DNA of 12,060 nt from the NCBI GenBank assembly GCA_937132145.1, contig CAKZNY010000237.1, positions 1 through 12,060 on the forward strand. The letters run 5' to 3'. This DNA is from an uncultured Paracoccaceae bacterium (GTDB lineage: Bacteria > Pseudomonadota > Alphaproteobacteria > Rhodobacterales > Rhodobacteraceae). Positions 1-6,628 of this stretch are shown piece after piece (the stretch's first letter is position 1; every line of letters begins with the position of its first letter). The notes below the pieces were generated by a model. The model saw only the letters and a program-made list of their open reading frames with translations. It had not been told where the DNA came from and searched no databases. A program made the position numbers and the translations under genes.

Positions 1-370
1 TTCCCGGTAATAGTGCATCTAGCACTAATGTTCCCACAGGTTTGGGTCGTATAATCACGTCGTCACCCACCTGAATATGTTGCAGACGCGAGGTTAGCGG
101 GCCATCTTGAACTTTGATGGAATAGAATTCCAATTCGTCGTCCCATGCAGGCGACGCGATGGAATATGCGCGCAATAAAGGTTTGCCGTTTTCCCCAATC
201 AACCCGATCATCACAAATTCACCCGAGCGGAATCGTAAAGACCGGGGCCTTGTAATCCGAAATGAAAACAGGCTGTCGGACCAGTGGGTAACCGAGGTTA
301 CAGTCTGCGCGTCAGGCAAGCGGGAGGCTTTGATGGCTTCGGCGGTGTTTATAAGGCTTTGATCGTTCAT
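1..370 (-). CDS. fpr: Ferredoxin--NADP+ reductase, N-terminal part (cut by window edge)
   Basis: FAD-dependent reductase that moves electrons between NADPH and ferredoxin in the cytoplasm. The visible 123 residues run from ATG at 370 off the left edge; the NADP-binding half and stop lie outside. The FAD-binding beta-barrel is recognisable: the hallmark RxYS motif is R67-A-Y-S70, preceded by a FSFRITRP-like strand and followed by a DGPLTSRL segment (about 89-96) and KPVGTLVLDALLPG near the edge, all typical of bacterial Fpr. It lies 25 bp downstream of cysH on the same strand, with a GAGAG ribosome site 6 bp before the ATG, so it is probably the last visible gene of the sulfite operon. The inferred job is to reduce the ferredoxin that feeds CysI and possibly CysH. 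Family assignment is firm; the role in sulfur assimilation is inferred from context. Confidence 0.88.
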   Translation of the reverse strand, partial: MNDQSLINTAEAIKASRLPDAQTVTSVTHWSDSLFSFRITRPRSLRFRSGEFVMIGLIGENGKPLLRAYSIASPAWDDELEFYSIKVQDGPLTSRLQHIQVGDDVIIRPKPVGTLVLDALLPG

Positions 371-395
371 GTGTAACTCTCGTTTTTTGGTGGCA

Positions 396-1571
396 TCATG
401 TGCTTTGGTAGAATTTTTGCTGGTAGTTATGCGTCTGCCATGCGGCCCGCGCCGACCATTGTGATTGAGGTTGTCGATTGGCAAGTTCGTGACTGATTTC
501 TACTTCGTCGAAACCGGACCGGCGCACCATTGCGTATTGATCCGCCAGCACATGGCCTTTTGCACGCAAGCGGCCATGATAGCCGAGCAGACGTAACCGC
601 TGCGCTAACGAAAACCCCCGCCCGTCGGAAAAGACAGGGAACTCGACGCGGATAAGGTCGATCTGGTCGATCCACGGCAGTAAATCTGTGGCGTCAAAAG
701 TGTTGGGAAGATCAATCGCCAACGCGGATTTCTGCGTTTCAGACAGGTCGTCCATATCCTCGAATACCGAATAGCCGCGATCCCAGTCGTCAGGCGCAAA
801 CCCTTCGTCATTGACAATAACAGCGGTGTTAACCTCAGGCTCGCCGGAATTTGGAACATGGCTGGCAAGGTGGATTCCGCATTCGGTTTTTTCCTCGCCG
901 CGCCAGCGACCGGCACGATAATCTTCACCCGCACTAACTGGCGTTGTGCACGGGGCACATCCGATCGACAGGTACCCTTTTGCGACCAACGGGTGTCGGG
1001 GCAAGGTGTTGACGGTGATATAATCCGCCACATCTTCACGGCTCCAATGTGCCAGCGGGTTGATCTTGATGCGTGTGTCAGCCTCGTTTTCAAACATCTC
1101 GATGGCCACACGAACACCGCCCTGAAACCGCTTTCTTCCGCCGATCCACGCATCGAACCCGATGAGCGCCCGCTCTAATGGTTCCGTTTTACGCAGCGCA
1201 CAGCAAGAGTCGCGATCCGCCAAATGTAGCAGGTTGTCGGTATCCCGCTGGAACACCGCCTCGCGAGAGGGGGTTATGCGCCGCACATCGGTCAAACCGA
1301 ATTTCTCCGCCAGATCTTTTTGATAGGCAAGGGTTTGTGGAAACAACATTTCTGTGTCGATAAAAATCACCGGTGTTGCAGGATCGATGACCGAGATCAT
1401 GTGTAACAAAACCACGGCCTCGGCCCCGAAGGACGAAACCAATGCGACAGGTCCGAACAGCGGATCTTTAAGAATATCGCGCAGTACATCTTCGGTTTTC
1501 TGGTTGCGATAACGGCTGTTCAGCTCTGTTACGCGTTCGGATATGGATAAGATCGGGTTCTCAAGCGGCAT
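396..1571 (-). CDS. cysH: Assimilatory APS reductase (CysH) fused to a DUF934 domain
   Basis: 391 residues, much longer than a normal CysH (about 240). The N-terminal part reduces adenosine 5'-phosphosulfate to sulfite. It carries the nucleotide-binding SSFGAE segment (46-51), the cysteine pairs C123-C124 and C205-x2-C208 that bind a [4Fe-4S] cluster in APS-type enzymes, and the catalytic cysteine in ECGIHL (C231). The cluster cysteines favour APS over PAPS as substrate. From about residue 248 to the end the protein matches DUF934: WIDQIDLIRVEFPVFSDGRG, then GYHGRLRAKGHVLADQ and RSGFDEVEI. In related alphaproteobacteria DUF934 is normally a separate gene after cysH; here there is one uninterrupted frame joined by a short linker (about 236-247). 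The start overlaps the end of cysI by 11 bp and has a GAGGTG ribosome site at 1579-1584, so translation is probably coupled. The function of DUF934 is unknown. Confidence 0.93.
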   Translation of the reverse strand: MPLENPILSISERVTELNSRYRNQKTEDVLRDILKDPLFGPVALVSSFGAEAVVLLHMISVIDPATPVIFIDTEMLFPQTLAYQKDLAEKFGLTDVRRITPSREAVFQRDTDNLLHLADRDSCCALRKTEPLERALIGFDAWIGGRKRFQGGVRVAIEMFENEADTRIKINPLAHWSREDVADYITVNTLPRHPLVAKGYLSIGCAPCTTPVSAGEDYRAGRWRGEEKTECGIHLASHVPNSGEPEVNTAVIVNDEGFAPDDWDRGYSVFEDMDDLSETQKSALAIDLPNTFDATDLLPWIDQIDLIRVEFPVFSDGRGFSLAQRLRLLGYHGRLRAKGHVLADQYAMVRRSGFDEVEISHELANRQPQSQWSARAAWQTHNYQQKFYQST

Positions 1572-3231
1572 GATTTTTCACCTCGTTTGTATAAAGGGCG
1601 GTCTTGAAAGGTTGTGGTCCCAGACGACGGAATACCGTCAGGAACGTCTCGCTCGCATCCAGCCGCAGGTCCAGATACGCCATGATAAGGCGCTCGATTG
1701 CGGGGATGATTTCATCTGTCGAAAAGCCGGGTCCAATGATTTTTCCGATTGAAGCCGTTTCGGTTCCATCGCCACCAAGCGTGATCTGGTAACTTTCAAC
1801 ACCGGACTTTTCCAGCCCCAGAATACCGATATGGCCCACGTGATGATGACCACATGCATTGATGCAGCCGGATATTTTAAGTTTCAGGTGGCCGATATCA
1901 TGCTCCAGTTTCAATTCATCGAAACGTGTGGCGATACCCTGTGCGATATTGATTGATCTTGCGGTTGCCAGATCACAATAATCCATACCCGGGCAGGCGA
2001 TCAGATCAGATATCAAACCTATATTCGCCGTGGCCAGCCCCGCCGACCGCAAGGCTGCATGGACCGCAGGAAGATCACCTTTGTGCACATGCGGCAGAAT
2101 GATGTTTTGTTCATGGCTGACACGCAGCTCATCATGGCTCCACCGCTCCGCGATATCGGCCAGCACACGCATTTGGGCTGAACTTGCGTCACCGGGTGTT
2201 GCCCCGTGCGCTTTTAGCGAGACTGTAACGATTGTGTAATCTGCGTTCTTGTGCGGATGCAGATTCGTATCTGTGAACGAGCGAAACAACGGATCGGATT
2301 GACGCGCAATTTCATATCCCTCAATCGATGCCTGTTTGTATATAGGCTCTGCAAAATCCGCCTCGATACGCGCAAAAATATCCTGATCAACCCCGTCAAA
2401 GCGCATGCGTTGCAGAGAAAAGCTTTCCTCCACGCGGTTGCGAATTTCCTCAATGCCGTGTTCATGCACCGTTATTTTGATGCGCGCTTTGTATTTGTTA
2501 TCGCGACGGCCAATTTGGTTGTAAACTTGAAGAATTGCTTCCAGATATGGCAGCAGGTCGGCGCGAGGCAGAAAATCGCGAATTACTTTGCCAATCATAG
2601 GGGTTCGGCCCAAGCCACCACCCACCGACACCTCATATCCCGGCGCACCGGCTGCATTGCGCACCAGCGTAAGGCCGATGTCGTGCAGTTTAATAACCGC
2701 ACGGTCGCGCGCACTGCCGGTTACGGCAATCTTGAATTTCCGCGGTAGAAACGCGAATTCCGGATGGTCTGTTGACCACTGGCGAACGAATTCGGCCGTT
2801 GGGCGCGGGTCTTCGTATTCGTCAGCGGCCGCACCTGCGAAGTGATCGGAGGTGACAGAACGGATGCACGACCCGGACGTCTGTATGGCGTGCATATCAA
2901 CCTTTGCCAATGACTCCAGAATATCCGGAACGTCTTGCAACTTTGGCCAATGAAACTGGATGTTCTGCCGTGTCGAGAAATGCGCATAACCCTTGTCCCA
3001 ACGATCCGCAACGTCTGCCAGCGCACGCATCTGGGTTCCGTTAAGCGTTCCATAAGGAATAGCGACTCGTAGCATGTAGGCGTGGAGCAGCATGTATAAA
3101 CCGTTCATCAAGCGCAACGGTCTGAACTCGTCTTCGGTCAAAGACCCGTTAATGCGCCGCTGTACCTGATCGCGGAATTGCGCGGCGCGGGTGGCAACGA
3201 AATCCTTATCGAAGGTGGTGTAATTATACAT
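1561..3231 (-). CDS. cysI: Ferredoxin-type assimilatory sulfite reductase, siroheme/[4Fe-4S] hemoprotein
   Basis: 556-residue cytoplasmic enzyme reducing sulfite to sulfide with six electrons. Two sulfite/nitrite reductase repeats are visible. The cluster and siroheme ligands are C413-x5-C419 (CPGMDYC) and C456-x3-C460 (GCINAC, followed by GHHHVGHIGILGLEKSG). Substrate-side basic residues are seen in the TRQNIQFHW stretch (88-95) and around SGSCIRSVTSDHFAGA (119-134). The single-subunit layout, with no CysJ flavoprotein nearby and an fpr in the same operon, suggests electrons come from ferredoxin. Nitrite reduction by the same fold cannot be excluded from sequence alone, but cysH next door makes sulfite the likely substrate. 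The ATG at 3231 is preceded by GGAG with a 7-bp gap. It lies 32 bp after the DUF2849 gene and overlaps cysH by 11 bp. No siroheme synthase (cysG) is present in this operon as seen here. Confidence 0.93.
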   Translation of the reverse strand: MYNYTTFDKDFVATRAAQFRDQVQRRINGSLTEDEFRPLRLMNGLYMLLHAYMLRVAIPYGTLNGTQMRALADVADRWDKGYAHFSTRQNIQFHWPKLQDVPDILESLAKVDMHAIQTSGSCIRSVTSDHFAGAAADEYEDPRPTAEFVRQWSTDHPEFAFLPRKFKIAVTGSARDRAVIKLHDIGLTLVRNAAGAPGYEVSVGGGLGRTPMIGKVIRDFLPRADLLPYLEAILQVYNQIGRRDNKYKARIKITVHEHGIEEIRNRVEESFSLQRMRFDGVDQDIFARIEADFAEPIYKQASIEGYEIARQSDPLFRSFTDTNLHPHKNADYTIVTVSLKAHGATPGDASSAQMRVLADIAERWSHDELRVSHEQNIILPHVHKGDLPAVHAALRSAGLATANIGLISDLIACPGMDYCDLATARSINIAQGIATRFDELKLEHDIGHLKLKISGCINACGHHHVGHIGILGLEKSGVESYQITLGGDGTETASIGKIIGPGFSTDEIIPAIERLIMAYLDLRLDASETFLTVFRRLGPQPFKTALYTNEVKNHAA

Positions 3232-3263
3232 TTTTGTACTCCGGTATGGGCAGGAGGAGAAAT

Positions 3264-3569
3264 TTAGGCAGCGTAGGTTTGTTTGCCGAGGAAACGGTTC
3301 GACGGTCCTTTGGAGCGAAACACTTCACGAAAATGAACCGGCATCGGAGTCTGATTGTCCGCCAAGGTTGCGCCCGCCAGACAGGGTCCGATGATGGAAG
3401 TATCCTGCGCTTGAACTTCAGTCAGTCGCGTGTTTGCGGCTTTTTTGTCTTCAAACAAAATGGCATCGCTGTGTCGGATCGACCATTTGCCGGATGTGGA
3501 CAGATAGACCACCTCTCCGCTAAGGAGATCATTGGCCGTGATGATTTTTGTTGCCGTGTCACGCTTCAT
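3264..3569 (-). CDS. DUF2849 protein, first gene of the sulfite reductase operon
   Basis: 101-residue soluble protein recognisable as DUF2849 by its ITANDLLSGEVVYLS opening (10-24), a central GPCLAG segment, and the HFREVFRSKGPSNRF stretch near the C-terminus. Its biochemical role is unknown. In alphaproteobacteria this family commonly sits directly before the sulfite reductase gene, and the same holds here: cysI starts 32 bp downstream. A small accessory role for the reductase, for example in assembly or electron delivery, is plausible but only a guess from context. The ATG at 3569 has a weak GGAAA ribosome site about 8 bp upstream. It is the promoter-proximal gene, with the proposed promoter at 3613-3641. 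No signal peptide or membrane segment; one cysteine only, so no obvious metal-binding motif. Confidence 0.85.
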   Translation of the reverse strand: MKRDTATKIITANDLLSGEVVYLSTSGKWSIRHSDAILFEDKKAANTRLTEVQAQDTSIIGPCLAGATLADNQTPMPVHFREVFRSKGPSNRFLGKQTYAA

Positions 3570-3867
3570 ATCAGGTTTCCGCTTGAAGGTAGATTTCTGT
3601 TGTGTTGCATTAAATATAAATAATATTCCGAATATCTACCAGTAGCGCGCGTAAATAAGAACATTATCACGGTTAAGCGCGAAATTATGCGACAGCATCC
3701 CATCGCGAAGTTGGGAAAGAAATAACGGTTCGGATCGATGCACTGGATCGGAATATCCTCTAAAAGCACAAGAGGGCGCTTCGCATTTTTAGACGAAATT
3801 GTTCAGGGAGTCATGTCTGCTCGATTGATGTTTCTGCATCAAAAGGCAATGCAGCGCGCTTCCATTC
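3570..3867. other. Intergenic region between ubiX end and the sulfite operon
   Basis: 298 bp with no convincing gene; the small open frames here lack family resemblance and ribosome sites. It holds the proposed operon promoter and dyad (3613-3641). The 9-mer TCGGAATAT, half of that dyad, recurs in opposite orientation at 3748-3756. Two small hairpins lie downstream of ubiX: arms CTGCAT/ATGCAG at 3834-3854 and CCTCT/AGAGG at 3757-3775. Neither is followed by a T-run on the minus strand, so no clear intrinsic terminator for ubiX is seen. Confidence 0.6.
3613..3641 (-). promoter_or_regulatory. Putative promoter of the DUF2849-cysI-cysH-fpr operon with an internal operator
   Basis: Reading the minus strand, a -35-like TGGTAG (3641-3636, 3 of 6 to consensus) and a -10-like TATATT (3618-3613, 5 of 6) are separated by exactly 17 bp. 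The whole spacer end next to the -35 is a dyad: ATATTC, one base, GAATAT at 3623-3635. Start of transcription would be near 3606, leaving a leader of about 37 bases before the DUF2849 ATG. A regulator bound to the dyad would block polymerase, so repression is the simplest reading. The identity of the regulator is not evident. The promoter is a prediction from spacing and consensus only. Confidence 0.5.
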
Positions 3868-4446
3868 TTACTTTCCGGCTGTATCGACCCACGGGTTTGC
3901 CACAGGGGGCGTGACACCCAGAAGGTCAATCGCCCGGGCCGCGATTTGATCGACGATGTCCGACACGCTTTCAGGTTTCAAATAGAAGGCCGGAACTGGC
4001 GGTAGAATGATTGCCCCCATTTCAGTCACTGCAATCATGTTTTTAAGATGCGCGAGCGTCAGCGGAGCTTCGCGGGTTAAAAGGATCAAACGGCGCCGTT
4101 CTTTTAGCTGCACACCGGCGGCGCGGGTCAGCAGGTTGTCATCCATACCGTTCGCGATTGCCGCCAGAGATCGCATTGAACAAGGTGCTACAATCATACC
4201 CGATGTCGGAACCGAACCCGAGGCGATGCTGGCCCCTATATTATCAATGGCATGAGTGCGCGTGGCCAGAGCCCGCAGGGTGTCATAAGCGCCCTCTTCA
4301 CATTCCGCTTTAAGGGTTCGCTCTGCGGCGCGACTGGTGACCAGATCAATTTCGACGCCAAGGCGCGAAAGCTGTCGGGCAACTGACAGACCCAGTGCCG
4401 CGCCCGAGGCCCCTGCAACGCCCAAAACAACCCGCAGCGCGGTCAT
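3868..4446 (-). CDS. ubiX: Flavin prenyltransferase UbiX
   Basis: 192-residue enzyme that attaches a dimethylallyl group to FMN, making the prenylated FMN cofactor needed by UbiD decarboxylases. Visible family signatures are the N-terminal Rossmann-like FMN motif GVAGASGAALG (9-19), PCSMRSLAAIANGMDDNLL (88-106), the LKERRRLILLTREAPL block (114-129) and PPVPAFY (149-155). Length is normal for the family. The frame can be extended upstream, but the ATG at 4446 is preferred because the preceding residues have no family match and this ATG overlaps the ubiD stop by 4 bp (ATGA), a classic translational coupling. It therefore forms a two-gene operon with ubiD, pairing cofactor maker with cofactor user. 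No terminator of convincing strength follows. Confidence 0.94.
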   Translation of the reverse strand: MTALRVVLGVAGASGAALGLSVARQLSRLGVEIDLVTSRAAERTLKAECEEGAYDTLRALATRTHAIDNIGASIASGSVPTSGMIVAPCSMRSLAAIANGMDDNLLTRAAGVQLKERRRLILLTREAPLTLAHLKNMIAVTEMGAIILPPVPAFYLKPESVSDIVDQIAARAIDLLGVTPPVANPWVDTAGK

Positions 4447-5924
4447 GTTTTCAAATCCGGAAAACACCGTGATACCAGATCGGCCGCAAATTCCGCGTCG
4501 GCCGGTGATGTGTGCATAACCTGCCCCCATTCTCTGGTCGTTTCGCTTTCTATTTTCGTGGTCGCATCGATGCCCATCTTCCCGGCTAATCCAGCCCGAG
4601 GCGAGGCGAAATCGAGGTAGTCCATAGGTGAATTCTCCAACAGCATTACGTCACGGCCCGGATCCATTCGGGTGGCCATGGCCCAAGCAATATCGTCCCA
4701 GTTTCTCACATCAATGTCCGTATCCACGACCACGATCATTTTGGTGTAGCTGAATTGTGGCAGCATCCCCCAAAGCGCCATCATTACACGGCGCGCCTGA
4801 CCGGGATATCGTTTCTCGATACTGACAACCGCAATTCGGTACGAACAGGCGGCGGGCGGCAGCCAAAGGTCTTTGATCTCGGGAATCTGGGCACGGATTG
4901 TCGGTAAGGCAAGGCGATTGAACACCTCGCCGATAATCGCGGGTTCATCCGGCGGGCGGCCAGTATAGGTAGACAGATATAGGGGGTCATGCCGATGGGT
5001 CACAGCCGTGATTTGCATCACCGGAAAGGGTTTGGCCGGATTATAATATCCGGTATGGTCGCCAAACGGGCCTTCCGGTGCTGTTTCAGTCGGGGATACC
5101 CAACCTTCCAGAACGATTTCCGCCTCGGCAGGAACCAATAGCGGGACGGTCTTGGCCGCCACCAATCGTAGTCGGGCAGAGTTGAGCGCCCCCGCGAAGC
5201 TTAACTCGGATACGGTTTCGGGCAAGGGCAATGCCGCTGACAGCAACGTTGCGGGATCGGCCCCGAGAACAATGGCAACAGGCGTTTTCTCGCCTTGTTC
5301 AGCCCAGCTTTTATGATGTGCCGCCCCACCTCGATGCGGAAGCCAGCGCATGATCACCGTGTTACGACCCAAAACCTGCGCCCGATAGACACCGGCATTA
5401 TACAAATCCACATCCTCGGCAGAGGAGCCATACGGGCGGGTCACCACCACGGGCCAGGTTATCAGCGGTCCGGCATCATCGGGCCAATGGGTTTGGATCG
5501 GAAGCGAAGTCATATCCACGTCCCGTCCTTTGCGAACGACTTGATGCACCGGTGCCGATTTAACGATTTTCGGGCGCGCTGCCAGTGCGGCTTTCAGCAT
5601 TGGCCAGCGCGAATAGGCATCCCGTAACCCGTTGGGCGGGGTTGGCGATCGTAGTGCTGCCAGAAACTCGCCAAGGTCGTCCAGCTTGTCGATGGATACA
5701 CCCAGACCGGCCGCAACACGCTCGGTCGTGCCGAACAGATTGGTGATCACGGGTATGTCCGAAACGGAATTGTCGGCCAATACGGGCTGATCGAACCGCA
5801 ATACCGGCCCACCTGCGTCAAGAACGGCACGGTGCACTGCGGTCATCCGGTGCTGAACGGATACCGGATCCGGCACAGTTTCGTACTGGCCGGTTGCAGC
5901 GCACCACTTAAGAAAGCTGCGCAA
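4443..5924 (-). CDS. ubiD: UbiD-family prenyl-FMN decarboxylase (4-hydroxy-3-polyprenylbenzoate decarboxylase)
   Basis: 493 residues, normal for UbiD, closely resembling the ubiquinone-pathway enzyme that removes the carboxyl group of the polyprenyl-hydroxybenzoate ring. Key segments: NAGVYRAQVLGRN (176-188, cofactor/metal site region), IMRWLPHRGGAAHH (191-204), ALGADPATLL-like block (220-228), EGWVSPTETAPEGPFGDHTGYY (273-294, holding the conserved catalytic acidic residues), STYTGRPPDEPA (318-329), and the C-terminal MDYLDFASPRAGLAGKMGIDATTK (434-457). The start is uncertain. No in-frame ATG or GTG exists near the homologous N-terminus, and the TTG at 5924 encodes the leucine of the conserved LRSFL, with YPN-like residues still readable upstream and no clear ribosome site. 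Neighbours UbiX and, divergently, UbiT/U/V support a ubiquinone role rather than breakdown of aromatics. Confidence 0.92.
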   Translation of the reverse strand: MRSFLKWCAATGQYETVPDPVSVQHRMTAVHRAVLDAGGPVLRFDQPVLADNSVSDIPVITNLFGTTERVAAGLGVSIDKLDDLGEFLAALRSPTPPNGLRDAYSRWPMLKAALAARPKIVKSAPVHQVVRKGRDVDMTSLPIQTHWPDDAGPLITWPVVVTRPYGSSAEDVDLYNAGVYRAQVLGRNTVIMRWLPHRGGAAHHKSWAEQGEKTPVAIVLGADPATLLSAALPLPETVSELSFAGALNSARLRLVAAKTVPLLVPAEAEIVLEGWVSPTETAPEGPFGDHTGYYNPAKPFPVMQITAVTHRHDPLYLSTYTGRPPDEPAIIGEVFNRLALPTIRAQIPEIKDLWLPPAACSYRIAVVSIEKRYPGQARRVMMALWGMLPQFSYTKMIVVVDTDIDVRNWDDIAWAMATRMDPGRDVMLLENSPMDYLDFASPRAGLAGKMGIDATTKIESETTREWGQVMHTSPADAEFAADLVSRCFPDLKT

Positions 5925-6008
5925 GTTTGGATATGACGGTAAGGTCCGGACGGGCTGTCTCCGTGTGGTCGCAATAGTTGTCCCTAGCAGTAAAAATACT
6001 GGATGAAA

Positions 6009-6022
6009 TTGATCTCCATCAA
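6009..6022. promoter_or_regulatory. FNR/FnrL-type operator, TTGAT-CTCC-ATCAA
   Basis: A perfect match to the FNR consensus TTGAT-N4-ATCAA. Its centre (6015.5) is 29.5 bp before a -10-like TACGAA at 6045-6050, which predicts a transcript start near 6057 and a box centred at -41.5 for ubiT. This is the activating class II position. Expected effect: induction of ubiTUV when oxygen is low. The binding protein could be a cluster-containing FNR encoded elsewhere or the Dnr-like regulator encoded at 8518-9228, whose recognition helix has the E-x2-S-R pattern that reads TTGA half-sites. Confidence 0.8.
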
Positions 6023-6071
6023 TTTGTTGAAAACAATAAGGGTCTACGAAGACAAGATGATCATTGATGGT

Positions 6072-6077
6072 GGAAGG
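6072..6077 (+). promoter_or_regulatory. Ribosome binding site deciding a TTG start for ubiT
   Basis: GGAAGG lies 8 bp before the TTG at 6086, whereas the ATG at 6101 has no such site, so the TTG is preferred. The site sits in an inverted repeat (TGGAAG, two bases, CTTCCA; 6071-6084). Confidence 0.55.
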
Positions 6078-6085
6078 TCTTCCAA

Positions 6086-6628
6086 TTGCTTCATCCCGAA
6101 ATGCCGATCCCGCGGTTTCCCGCCGGACCAGCGCGCGTATTAAGCGTGCTACCGCTGGCGCCGTTATCTATTTCTCTGACGGCGTATTCCAGAAAGGTGG
6201 CCAAAAACCACCCGGGCCTCTTTCGACGGCTTGGCGAATACAGCCACACGCGCTTTATTCTGGACCCTACGGATTTGCCGTTTGTCATATGCCTCGAGCC
6301 AAATGGCGGTGTTCCGCGCGTCACGTTGATGCGTGGACGGGGCAATGGTGCCGCACGAATAGCAGGGCCGATGGCGGCGCTGCTTGGGCTGGTGCACGGG
6401 GCTTATGACGGGGATGCCCTGTTCTTTTCTCGTGATCTGGTGATCGAAGGTGACACTGCTGCCGCACTAGCCTTGCGCAACGCCGTTGACGATGCTGAAC
6501 TGGACCTCGCGCAAGAGTTTATAAACATGTCCGGCCCCTTCGCCCGCCCGTTGCGACGCTTGTTCGCTTATGTACAGCACAAAACCGGTGTCAGCCTGAC
6601 CCACTCCGAAATCGCAGGGGCATGGTAA
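6086..6628 (+). CDS. ubiT: UbiT, SCP2-domain accessory factor for O2-independent ubiquinone synthesis
   Basis: 180-residue soluble protein with an SCP2 sterol-carrier-like domain (about 41-135), a lipid-binding fold. The best preserved part is DGDALFFSRDLVIEGDTAAALALRNAVDD (108-136), typical of the UbiT/YhbT family, preceded by RVTLMRG. In characterised bacteria UbiT is needed for anaerobic ubiquinone formation, probably by holding the hydrophobic intermediates. It is directly followed by ubiU (TAATG overlap) and ubiV, the other two factors of the pathway, which makes the assignment secure. The start is read as TTG 6086 from its ribosome site; an ATG at 6101 would shorten it by five residues. 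It lies downstream of the FNR box. The C-terminal tail after the domain (about 145-180) includes a basic stretch RPLRRLF. Confidence 0.88.
   Translation: MLHPEMPIPRFPAGPARVLSVLPLAPLSISLTAYSRKVAKNHPGLFRRLGEYSHTRFILDPTDLPFVICLEPNGGVPRVTLMRGRGNGAARIAGPMAALLGLVHGAYDGDALFFSRDLVIEGDTAAALALRNAVDDAELDLAQEFINMSGPFARPLRRLFAYVQHKTGVSLTHSEIAGAW
6616..6620 (+). promoter_or_regulatory. Ribosome binding site choosing the ubiU start
   Basis: AGGGG inside the end of ubiT is 7 bp before the ATG at 6628 but only 1 bp before the ATG at 6622. This favours 6628, which also gives the family-typical N-terminus MEIVCPAG. Confidence 0.6.

Larger units (their letters stand above)
5925..6085. promoter_or_regulatory. 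Divergent control region between ubiDX and ubiTUV
   Basis: 161 bp separating two divergent operons. It contains the FNR box (6009-6022), a second dyad CAGTA-AAAA-TACTG (5988-6001), a -10-like TACGAA on the plus strand (6045-6050), and on the minus strand an extended -10-like TGC-TAGGGA (5989-5981). Both -10 candidates begin 29.5 bp from the centre of the FNR box, as at class II FNR promoters, so one box could serve both directions. The ubiT side is the better match; the ubiD side is weak. Confidence 0.55.

Noticed and set aside
118..132. Inverted repeat TGGAAT-AGA-ATTCCA
   Set aside because: It lies well inside the fpr coding sequence, with no promoter context, and is explained by codons for a conserved strand.
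2251..2748. 165-residue open frame on the plus strand opposite cysI
   Set aside because: Antisense to strongly conserved sulfite reductase sequence, with no ribosome site or domain.
3566..3769. 67-residue open frame upstream of the DUF2849 gene on the minus strand
   Set aside because: It crosses the predicted promoter and dyad, has no family resemblance and no ribosome site.
3834..3854. CTGCAT/ATGCAG hairpin just after ubiX as a terminator
   Set aside because: Six pairs with a nine-base loop and no T-run on the transcribed strand; not enough for a terminator call.
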